Positions 32,161 to 42,103 are shown, counted from the first letter of the stretch. The stretch: 64,000 nt of DNA from BRHc4a sp049323755 (GCA_049323755.1 JBMOPE010000026.1:186001-250000); one strand, 5' to 3'. Numbers and translations are program-made. The notes: a model not told the origin generated them from the letters alone.

Positions 32161-34235
32161 AGGTGACTGTGGCCGGTAAATCCGGCTTCTGTTACGGAGT
32201 TAAAAGGGCTATCGAACTTGCGACACAGTGTTCCCGAAACAGGGACGGGCCAGTTTACACACTTGGGCCAATTATACATAACAAGCAGGTTGTAAACAGG
32301 CTTGTTAACTGTGGGGTGCAAATAATTGAGAATCTGTCCGAAGCACAGCCGGGGAGCAAGGTAATTATTCGATCCCATGGTGTCTCCCCGGATGTTTATG
32401 ATGATGCCCGGGACTTAAATCTTGAAATAATTGATGCTACCTGTCCTTTTGTGGTAAAGGCCCAGAGAATAGCCCGTGAAATTACCGAAATGGGCAATCA
32501 GGCGATTATAGTGGGAGACAGTATTCACCCCGAGGTCAGGGGCATTATGGGATGGACCGGCAACAGGGCTTTGGTAATAGGAAAGCCGGAGGAAATCCCG
32601 GAACTGGACCTGCCGGAAACTGTCGGTGTACTGGCACAAACAACACAAACAGCAAACAATTTCAATGAAATTGTTTGTGAATTAAAAAAAAGGTGTCAGG
32701 AAGTCAAAGTATACAATACAATATGTAATGCAACCGGAGAGAGGCAAAAGTCTGCTGTGGAACTGGCCCGCAATGTTGAAGTGATGATTGTGGTAGGGGG
32801 AAAAGACAGCTCCAATACCGCCAAGCTTACTTCTCTTTGTGAGGGAGTAACGGGAGAAGCAAATACCCACCAGGTTGAAACCGCTGAAGAACTCCAGGAA
32901 CAATGGTTTGAAGGAAAAAGTAAAGCGGGAGTGACAGCTGGGGCTTCAACGCCACAGTGGATTATTGAGGAGGTTGAAAGACGGATGAAGGAGATGGGCG
33001 CAATGACAGCTAACGAAAATGAAATTATCGAACCGGAAAAAAATTTGGAATCTGCCGAGGCCGCAGCCAAGGAAGAAGACATGGGTAACGCAATGGATAT
33101 AAAGTCCATTCGTCCCGGCGAAATAGTAACCGGGGTTGTGGTCCAGGTCAACCAGGACGAGGTGCTTGTAGACATCGGAGCTAAATCAGAGGGAGTTATT
33201 TCTCTCAGGGAGCTATCTTGCTGCGAAGTATCTTCCCCGCATGATATTGTAAAAGTTGGGGATAAAATAGAAGTCTACGTTATAAAGACAGAGGACAAAG
33301 AAGGCAGACTTATATTATCAAAAGAAAAGGCCGACGCTGAAAAGGCTTGGGCGTTACTTGAAGGCCGCCTTGAAAGCGGTGAGGTATTAAACGGCACTGT
33401 CAGAGAAGTGGTAAAAGGCGGTTTGCTGGTGGATGTAGGAGTGCGCGCATTTTTACCTGCCTCGCTGGTCGACAGGGGCTACGTGGAAGACCTGTCAAAA
33501 TTCCTTGGACAGGAAATCTCCGCAAAGGTTATTGAAGTTAACCGTCCCAGGAAGAAAGTTATTGTTTCCAGAAAGGCTCTGCTGGAAGAAGAATATGCCC
33601 AAAAGAGAGAAGAGATGTTCGAAACTATAAAAGAAAACCAGGTGGTGCGCGGCACCGTCAGGCGGCTTACAAACTTCGGCGCCTTTGTTGACATTGGTGG
33701 AGTTGACGGTCTCCTTCATATTTCTGAAATGGCCTGGTACAGGATTAACCACCCGTCTGAAGTGGTTAAGGTTGGCGATGAAGTAGATGTCATGGTATTA
33801 AAAATTGACAAGGACAACGAAAAGATTTCCCTTGGCCTAAAACAAGTTCTTGAAAACCCCTGGGAAAATGTTGAGGAAAAATATCCGGTAGGTAAGGTGC
33901 TTTCCGCAAAAGTCGTCAGACTGGCCCCCTTCGGAGCCTTTGTACAGCTTGAGCCAGGAGTGGAAGGTCTTGTTCACATCTCCCACCTGGCAGAGCAGCA
34001 TGTTGAAAAGCCGGAAGACGTGGTAAAAGAAGGCGAAGAGGTTAACGTAAAGGTATTAAGTGTTGATTCCGAAGAAAAACGGATACGGCTTTCTATAAGA
34101 GAGGTTACAAGGCAAAAAGAAAAAGAGAACCGGGCCCCTAAGGTTCAGCAGGAATCTCCGAAAATACATGAAACAGGTGAGGGCGGAAATGTTACAATAG
34201 GAGATCTTGTCGGAGATATTTTTGAACAAAAATAA
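32157..34235 (+). CDS. ispH: Fused IspH (HMB-PP reductase) and ribosomal protein S1
   Basis: Residues 1-280 are IspH, the 4Fe-4S enzyme that makes IPP and DMAPP. Its three cluster cysteines lie in GFCYGVKRA (C12), DATCPFV (near 97) and NTICNATGERQ (near 188). An acidic linker (near 285-315) joins four S1 RNA-binding domains starting near residues 317, 401, 492 and 576; the last two are canonical (GAFVDIGGVDGLLHIS; GAFVQLEPGVEGLVHIS). This fusion is known in clostridia, so it is not an assembly error. Start is a TTG overlapping plsC. 692 residues. Confidence 0.95.
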   Translation: MKVTVAGKSGFCYGVKRAIELATQCSRNRDGPVYTLGPIIHNKQVVNRLVNCGVQIIENLSEAQPGSKVIIRSHGVSPDVYDDARDLNLEIIDATCPFVVKAQRIAREITEMGNQAIIVGDSIHPEVRGIMGWTGNRALVIGKPEEIPELDLPETVGVLAQTTQTANNFNEIVCELKKRCQEVKVYNTICNATGERQKSAVELARNVEVMIVVGGKDSSNTAKLTSLCEGVTGEANTHQVETAEELQEQWFEGKSKAGVTAGASTPQWIIEEVERRMKEMGAMTANENEIIEPEKNLESAEAAAKEEDMGNAMDIKSIRPGEIVTGVVVQVNQDEVLVDIGAKSEGVISLRELSCCEVSSPHDIVKVGDKIEVYVIKTEDKEGRLILSKEKADAEKAWALLEGRLESGEVLNGTVREVVKGGLLVDVGVRAFLPASLVDRGYVEDLSKFLGQEISAKVIEVNRPRKKVIVSRKALLEEEYAQKREEMFETIKENQVVRGTVRRLTNFGAFVDIGGVDGLLHISEMAWYRINHPSEVVKVGDEVDVMVLKIDKDNEKISLGLKQVLENPWENVEEKYPVGKVLSAKVVRLAPFGAFVQLEPGVEGLVHISHLAEQHVEKPEDVVKEGEEVNVKVLSVDSEEKRIRLSIREVTRQKEKENRAPKVQQESPKIHETGEGGNVTIGDLVGDIFEQK

Positions 34236-34260
34236 TATGCTTAAGGGTAATACCTCCGGT

Positions 34261-34287
34261 CAGGAGACAGAATACAGGAGACAGGAG
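34261..34287 (-). repeat. Heptanucleotide repeat, CAGGAGA units
   Basis: CAGGAGA at 34261, then CAGGAGACAGGAG at 34275-34287. This is the reverse complement of the CTCCTGT array at 34481-34572; the two could pair around the terminator between them. Confidence 0.55.
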
Positions 34288-34349
34288 TTTTTGAAAGCCT
34301 GTCTTTTGAGATGGCTATAACCTAATAAAGCGAGTATATAAGCAATGAT

Positions 34350-34377
34350 GGTCCGCTAAAGCGGGCCTTTTCTTTTC
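34350..34377 (+). terminator. Terminator after ispH-S1
   Basis: GGTCCGC / GCGGGCC with loop TAAA, followed by TTTTCTTTT. It ends the cmk-plsC-ispH operon. Bases 34378-34480 hold no gene. Confidence 0.8.
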
Positions 34378-34478
34378 CCTCATTTTATGATACTTTTTCC
34401 AGCGCAGTAATACCCTTCATATGCCTTTAAATAGATACTAGCAATCAGGAATTTAAAACAATAATTTAAGGCATACTA

Positions 34479-34572
<94 letters not shown>

Positions 34573-34657
34573 AGTATTTTAAGCGATTATATATAAAATC
34601 TGCATAACTGGGCCGTGTCAGGGCAGGATATTATTAAAAAAACAGGGAGGTAAATTT

Positions 34658-35464
34658 ATGACAAGACTTCCTTTAGGAATGATTGTTTTACTTGTTGTTT
34701 TCGCACTCATATTCTTTGGCCTTGCCCAAAGAGCCCTTGACAGAATGAAACTTTCTGACAAGGGCGCAATGGCCGTAATTGCCGGGCTTATTATCGGAAG
34801 CTTTATAACAATCCCCTTAATCGGCGGTAGGTTTCCGGTAACTGTTAATGTCGGTGGGGCATTAATACCTCTTGCCCTGGCCATATATCTGATATCCACC
34901 GCCGGTACAGCCAAGGAAAAGATTAGATCGGTTATTGGCGCTGCGGTAACCGCGCTGACCATGTACGCACTGGGAACTCTTGTTATGAGCGGGCTTCCCG
35001 AGCCGGCGGGGAGGTTTGCCTTTACCGATGCACTGTGGCTTTTCCCTCTTGTGGCGGGAATTATAGGCTATATTGCAGGTAGATCCCGGAGAGGAGCTTT
35101 TGTATCAGCCACCCTTGGAGTATTACTGTTTGACATAGGTCACTATGTATGGTTAATCCAAAGGGGGGCTCCGGGAGGAAGGGCTGATATAGGCGGAGCC
35201 GGCGCCTTTGATGCTGTGGTATTAGCCGGTATTCTGGCGGTGCTTTTGGCTGAGACTGTGGGTGAAATAAGAGAGAGAATGGCCGGGGGACCTCACATGG
35301 AAGGAAAGGACCCCAGTCTTGCCAGTGCTCTTAAGAAGCCCGGACTGAATAAAGACAGCGAAACATTAGATGAAGACAACATCACAGGGACAGACAGGCA
35401 CCACTCAGAAAGATTACACAGGAGAGAAAATGCTGAAAACAATGGAGGTGTAAGGGATGAATAA
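34658..35464 (+). CDS. DUF1614 family membrane protein
   Basis: This 268-residue protein has about seven hydrophobic segments between residues 5 and 210 and a charged, disordered C-terminal tail (about 215-268). The stretch FPVTVNVGGALIPLALAIYL and the DALWLFPLVAGIIGYIAGR region resemble DUF1614 proteins, a family of unknown function frequently placed beside spoIIP in clostridia. The ATG follows AGGGAGG. It overlaps spoIIP by 8 bases, suggesting a sporulation role by association only. Confidence 0.75.
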   Translation: MTRLPLGMIVLLVVFALIFFGLAQRALDRMKLSDKGAMAVIAGLIIGSFITIPLIGGRFPVTVNVGGALIPLALAIYLISTAGTAKEKIRSVIGAAVTALTMYALGTLVMSGLPEPAGRFAFTDALWLFPLVAGIIGYIAGRSRRGAFVSATLGVLLFDIGHYVWLIQRGAPGGRADIGGAGAFDAVVLAGILAVLLAETVGEIRERMAGGPHMEGKDPSLASALKKPGLNKDSETLDEDNITGTDRHHSERLHRRENAENNGGVRDE

Positions 35465-36731
35465 GCGCTTAGCAGTATACCTTGGTCTGGCGGCGGCTGC
35501 ATTGATGATTCCTGCGGGAGCATATCTTTATAAAGAATATCAGCATACTCCTGTTTTCAGCCCGGTGGATTTAATTGAAAACATAGCCGAACAGTGCGAT
35601 CACCAGGCTGGTTATTCTGTAGATATAAAGGATAGTTCAGGTAAGATTGTTTCAAAGGCTGCTAGGGGAGTGGCAGTGGGAGATGAAATAATTCACTCCG
35701 ATGGAAGTCACTACAGAATTTCCAGGGTAAGTGGAAAAGAGGCCACAGCAAAATATTTAGGAGTGGACAAGCAATTACTTGCCTATGACCAGTTCTTTTC
35801 CAACATGGAAGTACCTGTAGCAGCCATGGGCAACAAAAATAACACTGTAGGAATATATCACACTCATTCCGGTGAATCCTATGTGCCCACCGAGGGGAAG
35901 GACTCAGTTCCGTTTAAGGGCGGTATTTATCAGGTTGGAACATCCCTTGTCAACAAACTTAAAAATGAAAATGTACAGGCTATCCATGATAAAACACCAC
36001 ACGACCCCCATGACAACAACGCATATTACCGTTCCAGAAGAACAGCCACCAGGCTTATGAAAAACAACCCGGTGGCCCTCATAGATGTTCACAGAGACGG
36101 TATTCCTGACCCTGGCTATTACAGAAAAACCATATCAGACCAAAATGTGGCACAGTTAAGGCTGGTTATCGGCAGACAGAACCCCAACATGAATGCAAAC
36201 CTTGATTTTGCCAAGAAAATGATGTCCTATTCCAACAAGGTCCATCCCGGTATTGTCAAGGAGATTTTTATGGGAAAAGGCAACTATAACCAGGATCTTA
36301 TGCCGACAGCTTTGCTTATCGAGGCAGGTACACACACCAACTCAAGGCAGGAAGCCGAAAAAGGTGTTGCGCTCTTTGCGGATGCCATTCCCACAGTTCT
36401 TGGTGTTAGCACAACTGCCCCCGGGGGAGGCGCCAGAGCACCTGAGGCCACCGGAACCTGGAGAGCCCTTGCCTGGATACTGGGACTGACAATAGCCGGG
36501 GGAGCGGCATTTCTGCTGATCAGCTCGGGAGGATTAGGACAGGCCAAAAGCAGGCTGTCATCTTATATCGGAAGAGAGTTTACAGGATTTATGGGACCTT
36601 TAAAGGGAATGGGCCTTGGAAGAATATTCGGCGCCAGGGCCAGAAAGCCGGATGGAGCTTCCGGCGCGGAATACGACCCGGACAAGAATAAAATTGACAG
36701 AGAAAACCTCGATAAAATCCGGCGCGACTAA
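35457..36731 (+). CDS. spoIIP: Stage II sporulation protein P
   Basis: SpoIIP is the peptidoglycan amidase/endopeptidase of the engulfment machine (with SpoIID and SpoIIM). An N-terminal membrane anchor (residues 5-25) is followed by the catalytic domain with YHTHSGESY near 134, ALIDVHRDG near 207 and LIEAGTHTN near 282, all family-defining. A second transmembrane helix (AWILGLTIAGGAAFLLIS, about 341-358) and a basic cytoplasmic tail are additional to the core family. It shares one base with the next gene. Confidence 0.93.
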   Translation: MNKRLAVYLGLAAAALMIPAGAYLYKEYQHTPVFSPVDLIENIAEQCDHQAGYSVDIKDSSGKIVSKAARGVAVGDEIIHSDGSHYRISRVSGKEATAKYLGVDKQLLAYDQFFSNMEVPVAAMGNKNNTVGIYHTHSGESYVPTEGKDSVPFKGGIYQVGTSLVNKLKNENVQAIHDKTPHDPHDNNAYYRSRRTATRLMKNNPVALIDVHRDGIPDPGYYRKTISDQNVAQLRLVIGRQNPNMNANLDFAKKMMSYSNKVHPGIVKEIFMGKGNYNQDLMPTALLIEAGTHTNSRQEAEKGVALFADAIPTVLGVSTTAPGGGARAPEATGTWRALAWILGLTIAGGAAFLLISSGGLGQAKSRLSSYIGREFTGFMGPLKGMGLGRIFGARARKPDGASGAEYDPDKNKIDRENLDKIRRD

Positions 36732-37639
36732 TGGAAGACTATCTCTTTATGGTAATAGCCGGGACACTGGCGGGAACTCTCTCAAGAGTAATGCTGCTCA
36801 GGATTGACTACCGCCAGTATCCCGGCTACCCCCATGGAATGATTGCCCACATTTCACTTGGATTTATTGCTTCTGCAATTGGAGCAGTTTCGGTGCCCGC
36901 CATATTAAAGCCTGACTTCGCAGCGGTAACATTTCTTGCCCTTGCCGCCCAGCAATTCAGGGAAATAAGGGGAATAGAGAGGAAGACCCTGGATAATCTA
37001 GATCAAACAGAGCTGGTCAGAAGGGGAAATGATTACATTGAAGGGATTGCACGTACCTTTGAGGCCAGAAATTACCTGGTGATGATAACCTCTCTTCTTG
37101 TAACAGTGGCGTATTACTGGGGGAAAATACCCGCAGCTGTTATAATGGCTGTTCTCCTTATTACATTCAGCAGGACTTTTATGTCGGGGGAAACAATAGG
37201 GGACATTTGTGAAGTTGTACCGGCCAAACTGCATTTTTCCGGCAATCTTTTAAAAGTCGACGAGATTGATGTAATGAATGTGGGATTACGCGAGATGAAA
37301 GACAAAATACTGGAGGAAGGTCTTGCGGTAAGAATTATTCCCAAAGGACTAAATGCCGCAGCAATTTTACATGACATGGGCCAGCGCATGGCCATTGCAC
37401 ATACTGCGGCCACAATACTGGGAGTAAAAAAAGATATTGACACCCCGGAATTTACTCCCCTGGCCCGCAAGAATATAGACACAGGCGAGGTAGGGCTTTA
37501 TATACTGCCCTTTATCAATGACATGGAGGCGTTAATCCTGGCGGTGAAAAGAACTCCGGTTCTGGAAAGTGCCAGGAGCAAGCCCCTAAGCACCGAGGCA
37601 GGGAGGATAGCGGCAATAAAAAATGGCAAAAATGGATAG
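36731..37639 (+). CDS. YIEGIA family membrane protein
   Basis: The family name motif YIEGIA occurs at residues 97-102 (GNDYIEGIARTFEARNYLV). The 302-residue protein has membrane segments near 5-20, 40-75 and 115-150, and a soluble C-terminal half (NVGLREMKDKILEEGLAVRI). YIEGIA proteins occur in spore formers and are linked to late sporulation by association. It overlaps spoIIP by one base and the small partner gene by 17 bases. Confidence 0.88.
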   Translation: MEDYLFMVIAGTLAGTLSRVMLLRIDYRQYPGYPHGMIAHISLGFIASAIGAVSVPAILKPDFAAVTFLALAAQQFREIRGIERKTLDNLDQTELVRRGNDYIEGIARTFEARNYLVMITSLLVTVAYYWGKIPAAVIMAVLLITFSRTFMSGETIGDICEVVPAKLHFSGNLLKVDEIDVMNVGLREMKDKILEEGLAVRIIPKGLNAAAILHDMGQRMAIAHTAATILGVKKDIDTPEFTPLARKNIDTGEVGLYILPFINDMEALILAVKRTPVLESARSKPLSTEAGRIAAIKNGKNG

Positions 37640-37811
37640 AAAAATACTGGCGGTAATAACCATGGACACTGGTATTGTAGCAGGGGGAGCTCCTATTTTT
37701 ATTGGCAGGGATGATATGGAGTGTGAAAGAATAGCCCGGTCACTTTCAAGAATACTGGACGCGATGGCACACTGCCTGGACAATAATACGTATGTCATTG
37801 TATCACATTAA
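37623..37811 (+). CDS. Small partner (capping subunit) of YIEGIA
   Basis: A 62-residue protein (ILAVITMDTGIVAGGAPIFI, then ECERIARSLSRILDAMAHCLDN) whose gene lies in the 3' end of the YIEGIA gene. This small-ORF neighbour is conserved and has been named capping complex subunit for YIEGIA in recent annotation. No signal peptide. Its own ATG at 37623 or 37632 is possible. Confidence 0.75.
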   Translation: MAKMDRKILAVITMDTGIVAGGAPIFIGRDDMECERIARSLSRILDAMAHCLDNNTYVIVSH

Positions 37812-37823
37812 GGGGCAGGTCTA

Positions 37824-38318
37824 TTGAAGATAATTTATCACTGTTACGGCGGAGCTCATTCCTCTGTAACTGCAGCCAATATCCACCTGGGGCTTCTTCC
37901 TGCAGACAGGTTTCCCGGTTATGATGAAATTAAAGGCCAAAAATTTTTTGATTTACACGGTGCCAGTGATATAGGGAAAATATATTTTATGGGCCGGGAC
38001 AGTTTTGGAAACAACATCTATATTTTGGGGCGGCGTAGTCGCCCCACACTAGTTTACAGTGTAACCAGGGTGATTGAAGATGCCTTTGAAATCGATCCCG
38101 GGAGCTATATGCTGGTGGATGTTTCACCTCATGTAAATTTAGCCATGAAGATAGGAGGCTTTTTATCCAGAAAAATGAATTTGACATATATAGGCAGACC
38201 AATTGTTACATGGGGAACAGTAAGAACATATGATGGAATTTTAAAGCTGGTTGAAATGATAAAGTCGCAAACCAATCCTGATAATTCCAGCAACAAATCA
38301 TACTCGGGGGATAAATAA
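37824..38318 (+). CDS. DUF3189 family protein, copy 1
   Basis: This 164-residue protein starts KIIYHCYGGAHSSVTAANIHLG, the typical DUF3189 N-terminus, with an HCYGGAHSS loop that looks like an anion or phosphate-binding loop. The middle contains DLHGASDIGKIYFMGRD. The start is a TTG. DUF3189 genes are found with YIEGIA in spore formers. Function is unknown. A diverged second copy follows. Confidence 0.82.
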   Translation: MKIIYHCYGGAHSSVTAANIHLGLLPADRFPGYDEIKGQKFFDLHGASDIGKIYFMGRDSFGNNIYILGRRSRPTLVYSVTRVIEDAFEIDPGSYMLVDVSPHVNLAMKIGGFLSRKMNLTYIGRPIVTWGTVRTYDGILKLVEMIKSQTNPDNSSNKSYSGDK

Positions 38319-38839
38319 TGGAAACTGTGATTTTTTGCAGTGGTACCCGATTTCCAATTCCAGTGCTGGCAGGAGCTATTTATTTAAGACAACTGCCCTC
38401 TGAATACAAAAAAGGCGTCATCTGGAGTTCCTGTTATTTTCCCCTGTTTAATAAATACCGCCAGGACTGTATTTACAGTCTTGGAAAAACCGCCGGCGGG
38501 TCCAGGGTACTGGCCTTTTCCTCATCCTACGGCAATAACATGCTAAAAAATCTAATACACACATTCCTGGAAATGCATAATACAGACAGAAATGACTACC
38601 GCATAGTGGAAATAAATCTGCCGGGCTGCTTTATGCTCAACCTGGGATATATTTTACTAAAAGTGCCACTGGTCTGTATTGCCGGCAAAAAAATAATTGA
38701 AAGGAGTATTAAAAAGATATATCCTAAGCTGACCAGTACTGTCAAACTTGACTGCCACTTCCAAATATCAGATAATTATACGGAGAAATCAGGTAAAAAT
38801 ACTCCTGTTTTCAGTAGGTCGGAAAGGATATTGAAGTGA
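38318..38839 (+). CDS. DUF3189 family protein, diverged copy 2
   Basis: This 173-residue protein overlaps copy 1 by one base. It shares the overall pattern (short beta strand, then a small-residue loop, LAGAIYLRQLP, DCIYSLGKTAGGSRVLAFSSS) but the HCYGGAHSS loop is replaced by CSGTRFPIPV, so the putative binding loop is lost. It is therefore probably a structural or regulatory paralogue. Function unknown. Confidence 0.7.
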   Translation: METVIFCSGTRFPIPVLAGAIYLRQLPSEYKKGVIWSSCYFPLFNKYRQDCIYSLGKTAGGSRVLAFSSSYGNNMLKNLIHTFLEMHNTDRNDYRIVEINLPGCFMLNLGYILLKVPLVCIAGKKIIERSIKKIYPKLTSTVKLDCHFQISDNYTEKSGKNTPVFSRSERILK

Positions 38840-40161
38840 AAGCAAAGGGAATCACCGTCGGCAGTGTATCAGAGGAAAGTATCGCAGACCAAACCGGTAT
38901 TCAGCAGGGGGATGTTATAACATCGGTAAACGGGCAGGCTGTAAAAGATATACTTGACTATTTTTTTTATACCAGAGAGGAATTTATAAAAATAGATTTA
39001 AGAAAGGCTAACGGAGAAAGCTGGGAGCTGGAAATAGAAAAAGACTTTGACCAGGGCCTGGGGATTGAATTCAGCAGGACCGGCCTTGAAACCGTTACCA
39101 GGTGCGCTAACAACTGTATATTTTGTTTTGTTGATCAAATGCCTGGGGGTATGAGAGAAAGCCTTTATATAAAAGATGATGATTACAGGCTTTCTTTCCT
39201 TCAGGGAAGCTTTATCACGCTTACAAACCTGTCGGAAAATGAATTGGAAAGAATTGTCCGGCTAAGGCTAAGCCCTTTATATGTTTCAGTTCACACCACA
39301 AATCCCGGGCTTAGAACAAAAATAATGGGAAATAAACGGGCAGGAAATATACTGGACCAGCTAAAGTATTTAGCCTCCAATGGTATAGAAATTCACACCC
39401 AGGCGGTAATAGCTCCTGAAATCAATGATGGCACAGAGCTTCAAAGGACCGTTACAGACCTTGCGGAACTGTGGCCGGGGGTACGGTCACTGGCCGTAGT
39501 TCCGGTGGGGCTTACCTGTAGCCGGGAGGGCCTTTTCCCGGTAAGAACATTCAGCCGTGAAGAGGCCTCCCTGATTGTTAACAAGGTTAAGGGCTGGCAG
39601 GATTGCTGTCTGAAATCATTTGAACATCCCTTTTTGTTTGCCAGTGATGAGTTTTATTTCCTTGCCGGAAAAAAGATACCCCCTGGAAAAAGATACGCTG
39701 AGTACCCCCAGACAGAAAACGGGGTGGGACTCACCAGGCTTTTTATTGATGAGTGGACAAGGTCAAAAAGAAAACTTCCAAAGAGGTCACCGTCACCAAT
39801 AAAAATAACTTTTGTAACCGGTGTTCTTGGTGCAGAAATACTTAAATCTGTTGCTGATCAATTAAATGGAATAGAAAACATTCACACTGAAGTCCTGGCG
39901 GTTGAGAACGAATTTTTCGGAAAAACTGTAACAGTATCCGGGCTACTTACAGGTAAAGACATACTAAAACACATTAATACTCTTAAAAGCAGCAACCTGG
40001 TTATACTTCCTTCATCTCTTTTGCGTAAGGACACCGGTTTGATGCTTGATAACACTTCTCCAGCGGATATTGAACAAGCCGCTGGTGTCCCGGTAAGAAT
40101 TGCAGACGGTCCTAAAGAAATTGTCAAAATAATAAAGGAAAAAACGGGTGCAACAATATGA
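38836..40161 (+). CDS. DUF512 protein with PDZ and radical-SAM-like domains
   Basis: Residues 1-60 form a PDZ-like domain (GSVSEESIADQTGIQQGDVI). A CxxxCxxC motif, CANNCIFC at residues 90-97, is typical of radical SAM iron-sulfur enzymes. The C-terminal DUF512 domain spans about 210-410. Family members of 440 residues are widespread next to der in Firmicutes and Cyanobacteria, but their reaction is unknown. The GTG start overlaps the DUF3189 gene by 4 bases and the stop overlaps der by 4. Confidence 0.88.
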   Translation: MKAKGITVGSVSEESIADQTGIQQGDVITSVNGQAVKDILDYFFYTREEFIKIDLRKANGESWELEIEKDFDQGLGIEFSRTGLETVTRCANNCIFCFVDQMPGGMRESLYIKDDDYRLSFLQGSFITLTNLSENELERIVRLRLSPLYVSVHTTNPGLRTKIMGNKRAGNILDQLKYLASNGIEIHTQAVIAPEINDGTELQRTVTDLAELWPGVRSLAVVPVGLTCSREGLFPVRTFSREEASLIVNKVKGWQDCCLKSFEHPFLFASDEFYFLAGKKIPPGKRYAEYPQTENGVGLTRLFIDEWTRSKRKLPKRSPSPIKITFVTGVLGAEILKSVADQLNGIENIHTEVLAVENEFFGKTVTVSGLLTGKDILKHINTLKSSNLVILPSSLLRKDTGLMLDNTSPADIEQAAGVPVRIADGPKEIVKIIKEKTGATI

Positions 40162-41480
40162 ACAAACCTATAGTGGCAATAGTAGGCAGGCCCAACGTTG
40201 GAAAATCCACGCTATTCAACAGGATTGTAGGGGAAAGACTGGCCATAGTTGAAAATATACCGGGTGTAACCAGGGACAGGCTTTACCAGGACGCCGAATG
40301 GGCCGGAAGAACCTTCACACTGATTGATACCGGCGGCCTTGATTTTAACGATGACAATGAAATCATAAGCAACGTCAGAAAACAGGCCGAGCTTGCCATA
40401 GACGAGGCAGATGTTATAGTCTTTGTGGTTGATGCCCGCTCCGGCCTGACATCCAATGACGAGGAAATAGCACGCATTCTAAGAAAGACCGATAAGCCTG
40501 TCATCCTCGTGGCCAATAAAGTAGAACACTTTGAAAACATTGATTACATGGAGTTTTTCAAGCTTGGCCTGGAGGAGCCAATTCCGGTTTCAGCGGCCGA
40601 AGGCCTCAACACCGGGGATCTTCTTGATGAGGTGGTAGAAAAGCTGCCTGAGATAGAGGAGGCTCCCGAAGACCGGGAAATCATAAAAATAGCCGTTATA
40701 GGCAGGCCTAACGTGGGCAAATCCTCACTTGTCAACAGAATCCTGGGACAGGAAAGGGTTATTGTCAGTGATATTCCCGGAACCACAAGGGACGCTATCG
40801 ACACATATTTTGAACACAGCGGGCGCGGTTACATATTAATAGATACGGCAGGAATAAGGAGAAAAAGCCGCATAGACCTGTCCACTGAAAGATACAGCGT
40901 AATCAGGTCTCTCAGGGCTGTAGACCGCAGTGATGTGGTTCTGCTGGTAATTGACGCAGTTGACGGAGTGACCGAGCAGGACAAGAAAATAGCCGGCTAT
41001 GCCCATGAGCAGGGCAAGGCCTCGGTAATACTGGTAAATAAGTGGGACCTTATTAAAAAAGATGACCGGACGGCTGACAAATATACTAGGGAAGTACGTG
41101 AAGAGCTGGGATTTGTAAGATACGCTCCGGTTCTATTTGTTTCTGCTCTTTCGGGGCAGAGAGTAATAAAAATACTCCAGGCTGTGGACTCAGTTGCCGA
41201 AAACTATAGCCTCAGAGTCTCAACACCCGGGCTCAACAATCTTGTGAGGGAATCTGTTATGCAAAACCCCCCTCCCTCTTATAAAACAAGGAGGCTGAAG
41301 ATCTATTACGCTTCACAGAATGGAGTAAAACCCCCCAAGTTTGTTTTCTTTATTAACGACCCGGACCTGGCCCATTTTTCATACATGCGGTATTTGGAAA
41401 ACCAGATTAGGTCCGCATATGGTTTTCAGGGAACACCGATACGTTTTCTGCTGAGAAGAAAAAAGAACAGGACTGAGTAA
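40158..41480 (+). CDS. der: Ribosome-assembly GTPase Der (EngA)
   Basis: Der has two tandem GTPase domains used in 50S subunit maturation. Both P-loops are visible, GRPNVGKSTLFNR at residues 10-22 and GRPNVGKSSLVNR near 183, each followed by DTGG/DTAG and NKxE/NKWD motifs. The C-terminal KH-like domain (PPSYKTRRLKIYYA) completes 440 residues. It overlaps the DUF512 gene. Confidence 0.97.
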   Translation: MNKPIVAIVGRPNVGKSTLFNRIVGERLAIVENIPGVTRDRLYQDAEWAGRTFTLIDTGGLDFNDDNEIISNVRKQAELAIDEADVIVFVVDARSGLTSNDEEIARILRKTDKPVILVANKVEHFENIDYMEFFKLGLEEPIPVSAAEGLNTGDLLDEVVEKLPEIEEAPEDREIIKIAVIGRPNVGKSSLVNRILGQERVIVSDIPGTTRDAIDTYFEHSGRGYILIDTAGIRRKSRIDLSTERYSVIRSLRAVDRSDVVLLVIDAVDGVTEQDKKIAGYAHEQGKASVILVNKWDLIKKDDRTADKYTREVREELGFVRYAPVLFVSALSGQRVIKILQAVDSVAENYSLRVSTPGLNNLVRESVMQNPPPSYKTRRLKIYYASQNGVKPPKFVFFINDPDLAHFSYMRYLENQIRSAYGFQGTPIRFLLRRKKNRTE

Positions 41481-41518
41481 CTCATCTATCAAGCCGCTAT
41501 TTTAAGGAAGGTGACATA

Positions 41519-42103
41519 ATGATCTATATATCATTGATTGCCAGCTACCTGATTGGCTCAATACCCTTTGGCTTTATCCTGGCACGCATTAAGGGCGTTG
41601 ATATACGCCGGCACGGAAGCGGAAATATCGGGGCAACCAATGTCTGGCGCACCATAGGCCCTTTACCGGGTACAATTGTTCTTCTTCTTGATGCCATGAA
41701 AGGAGTTGTCCCGGTATATCTTGGACGACAGGCAGGAGTTGAGGGCGTAGAGCTCCTTGCCGGGATGGCTGCTCTTTTGGGGCATGCTTTTCCGGTATAT
41801 CTCGGCTTTAAGGGCGGAAAGATTATTGCCACCGGTGCCGGAGTAATGCTGGCGCTTGCTCCCCCGGTGCTTTTAATAGCGTTAATAGTTTTCATTATAA
41901 CTGTTTTAATCTCGCGGTACGTGTCCCTCGGTTCCATATGCGCAGCCCTGTCGGTGCCAATATTTCTTGCGATATTTAATTACAGTTGGATGTATATCTC
42001 ATTCGGTGCATTTATATCTATGTTTGCAGTTTTTAAACATGTTCCGAATATAAAGAGGTTGCTTGCCGGAACTGAATCAAAGATAAATATAAAAAAAAGA
42101 TAG
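41519..42103 (+). CDS. plsY: Acyl-phosphate glycerol-3-phosphate acyltransferase
   Basis: PlsY transfers acyl groups from acyl phosphate to glycerol 3-phosphate. The 194-residue membrane protein has about five hydrophobic segments and the three short motifs GSIPFGF, GSGNIGATNVWR (near residue 34) and LGHAFPVYLGFKGGK (near 95). AAGGAAGGTG precedes the ATG. gpsA, which supplies the substrate, follows. Confidence 0.95.
   Translation: MIYISLIASYLIGSIPFGFILARIKGVDIRRHGSGNIGATNVWRTIGPLPGTIVLLLDAMKGVVPVYLGRQAGVEGVELLAGMAALLGHAFPVYLGFKGGKIIATGAGVMLALAPPVLLIALIVFIITVLISRYVSLGSICAALSVPIFLAIFNYSWMYISFGAFISMFAVFKHVPNIKRLLAGTESKINIKKR

Noticed and set aside
32157..34235. ispH-S1 as an assembly chimera
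   Set aside because: The same fusion is known in clostridia and the frame is continuous through an acidic linker.
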